NCBI RefSeq assembly: GCF_946479415.1 | Contig: NZ_CAMLFY010000162.1 | Coordinates: 1-7,960, forward strand | Length of the DNA stretch: 7,960 bases | From: an uncultured Shinella sp. | GTDB taxonomy: Bacteria; Pseudomonadota; Alphaproteobacteria; Rhizobiales; Rhizobiaceae | Reading direction: 5' to 3' | Part shown: positions 7,114-7,960 of the stretch, one piece after another | Position numbering within the stretch: position 1 is the first letter of the stretch | Layout of the letters: each line of letters starts with the position of its first letter | Translations under genes and position numbers: made by a program | The notes under the pieces: model-generated | The model's input: the letters and a program-made list of their open reading frames with translations, nothing else | The model's database searches: none | Told to the model about the DNA's origin: nothing

Positions 7114-7608
7114 TTATGCCGTGGCGGCGAGACGGTTCGCCGTGCCCATCATCGCCACCTCCGCGCCGGAGAACAGGCGGGCGAGATCGACGATGACGAC
7201 GAAGCCGCCGTTGCGGCGCACGACGCCGGCAATATAGTCGGAGGACCAGCGCACGCCGATATCGGGCGCGCCCTCGATCTCATCGTTTCGGAAGGGGATG
7301 ACCTCATAAACGCGGTCTGCGACGAGGCCGAGCGTCAGGGTCTTGTCGCCCACCGGCACGTCGAGCACGAGGGCACGCGTGTGCGGCGTCTTTTCCGTCC
7401 TGGTCATGCCGAGACGGAGCCGCAGATCGATGACCGGCACGCCCTGGCCGCGCACGTCCCTGAGACCGAGCAGATAGTCCGGCCCATGCGGGATCCTGAA
7501 GGCATCCTCATGGTCGAGGATTTCCCGCACCACGGAAACGGGGACCGCAAAGACCTCGTTGTCGAGAGAGAAGGTGACGTACTGGGATTCGGAGGACGTG
7601 CCGGCCAT
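7114..7608 (-). CDS. cheW: Chemotaxis coupling protein CheW
   Basis: A 164-aa single-domain CheW-like protein, close to the family's usual length. It bridges chemoreceptors and the CheA kinase in the cytoplasmic array. Visible family features are the first strand QYVTFSLDNEVFAVPV (9-24), VREIL (27-31), the central YLLGLRDVRGQGVPVIDLRLRLG (45-67), LGLVADRVYEVI (93-104) and the closing YIAGVVRRNGG...VVIVDLARLF (125-146). The usual INLRG turn reads RDVRG; the Arg that commonly contacts partners is kept. The ATG lies two bases after the receptor stop codon, so the two are probably translated in series; no strong ribosome binding site is seen. The surrounding gene order supports the call. Confidence 0.96.
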   Translation of the reverse strand: MAGTSSESQYVTFSLDNEVFAVPVSVVREILDHEDAFRIPHGPDYLLGLRDVRGQGVPVIDLRLRLGMTRTEKTPHTRALVLDVPVGDKTLTLGLVADRVYEVIPFRNDEIEGAPDIGVRWSSDYIAGVVRRNGGFVVIVDLARLFSGAEVAMMGTANRLAATA

Positions 7609-7610
7609 GA

Positions 7611-7960
7611 TCAGGCGCTTTCCCGGAAGTCAGCGTCGTCGGCATCCGGGCCGCCCATCGACATGTCGAGGGCAAAGCCGCGGGCGCGAGCCTGCTGGGC
7701 GTTGACGCTGTTGTCGTTCTTGCGAACCGGTGCGGTCGCGGACTTCGCAGCCGGCCGCATGGCAACGGGTGCCGGGCGGCGCTGGACGGCGGCAGGCGCA
7801 CCGGAGGCGCGATCGACGCGGAAGAAGGCAATCGAGGTCTGAAGCTCCTCGGCCTGGGCGGCGAGTTCTTCCGAGGTGCCGGACATTTCCTCCGACGCAC
7901 CGGCGTTCTGCTGGGTCACCTTGTCGAGCTGCTGGATCGCCTCGTTGATCTGCGAGGCAC
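7611..7960 (-). CDS. Methyl-accepting chemotaxis protein, C-terminal part (continues past the window)
   Basis: Only about 116 C-terminal residues are visible; the gene enters from the right edge and stops at TGA 7613-7611. The first part, SQINEAIQQLDKVTQQNAG then EEMSGTSEELAAQAEELQ...FFRVD, is the standard last helix of a bacterial chemoreceptor signalling domain, including the second methylation region around the Gln/Glu pairs. After it comes a roughly 60-residue flexible tail rich in Ala, Pro and Arg, ending acidic (MGGPDADDADFRESA). No NWETF-like pentapeptide that tethers CheR and CheB in enteric receptors is present at the very end. Ligand domain, HAMP and membrane segments lie outside the window. 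It is the first visible gene of the che operon, with cheW two bases downstream. Confidence 0.95.
   Translation of the reverse strand, partial: ASQINEAIQQLDKVTQQNAGASEEMSGTSEELAAQAEELQTSIAFFRVDRASGAPAAVQRRPAPVAMRPAAKSATAPVRKNDNSVNAQQARARGFALDMSMGGPDADDADFRESA

Noticed and set aside
1..7960. CRISPR arrays, tRNA or rRNA genes, insertion sequences, phage attachment sites.
   Set aside because: No regularly spaced repeats, cloverleaf sequences, transposase motifs or terminal inverted repeats were found on reading.

Overview
The window looks like a GC-rich alphaproteobacterial chromosome or large replicon, most likely of the order Rhizobiales. This rests on base composition, on the style of the chemotaxis proteins (CheB, CheR, CheW and a receptor tail), and on a ParA-type ATPase that resembles Agrobacterium VirC1. 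The genus cannot be fixed from the sequence alone.

Layout: (1) Bases 1-240 hold a strong hairpin terminator and, just upstream of it on the minus strand, what reads as the decayed 3' end of an NADPH-dependent FMN reductase gene. (2) Bases 238-581 are an AT-richer stretch with no recognised gene. It contains a minus-strand open frame of unknown status with a good ribosome binding site. (3) Bases 582-4226 (+) encode one very large envelope protein: signal peptide, FecR domain, about six TPR units and a C-terminal outer-membrane beta-barrel. (4) Bases 4269-4976 (-) encode an orphan ParA/VirC1-like ATPase that converges on the large gene. (5) Bases 5158-7960 (-) are a compact chemotaxis operon read right to left: the 3' end of a methyl-accepting chemotaxis protein, cheW, cheR and cheB, with gaps of 2 and 16 bases and then a one-base stop/start overlap.

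The che genes encode the coupling and adaptation arm of a chemosensory array: receptor, CheW scaffold, CheR methyltransferase and CheB methylesterase. No cheA, cheY or cheD is visible; if present they lie beyond the right edge or elsewhere. The ParA-like gene lies downstream of cheB on the same strand, after a 181-base gap with stem-loops and a candidate CtrA half-site, so it is probably expressed at least partly on its own. Other bacteria use ParA-family ATPases to position chemosensory arrays, so its location deserves attention, though a functional link is inference.

The least ordinary items are the FecR-TPR-barrel fusion, the VirC1-like ATPase beside the che operon, and the reductase remnant that keeps its terminator.
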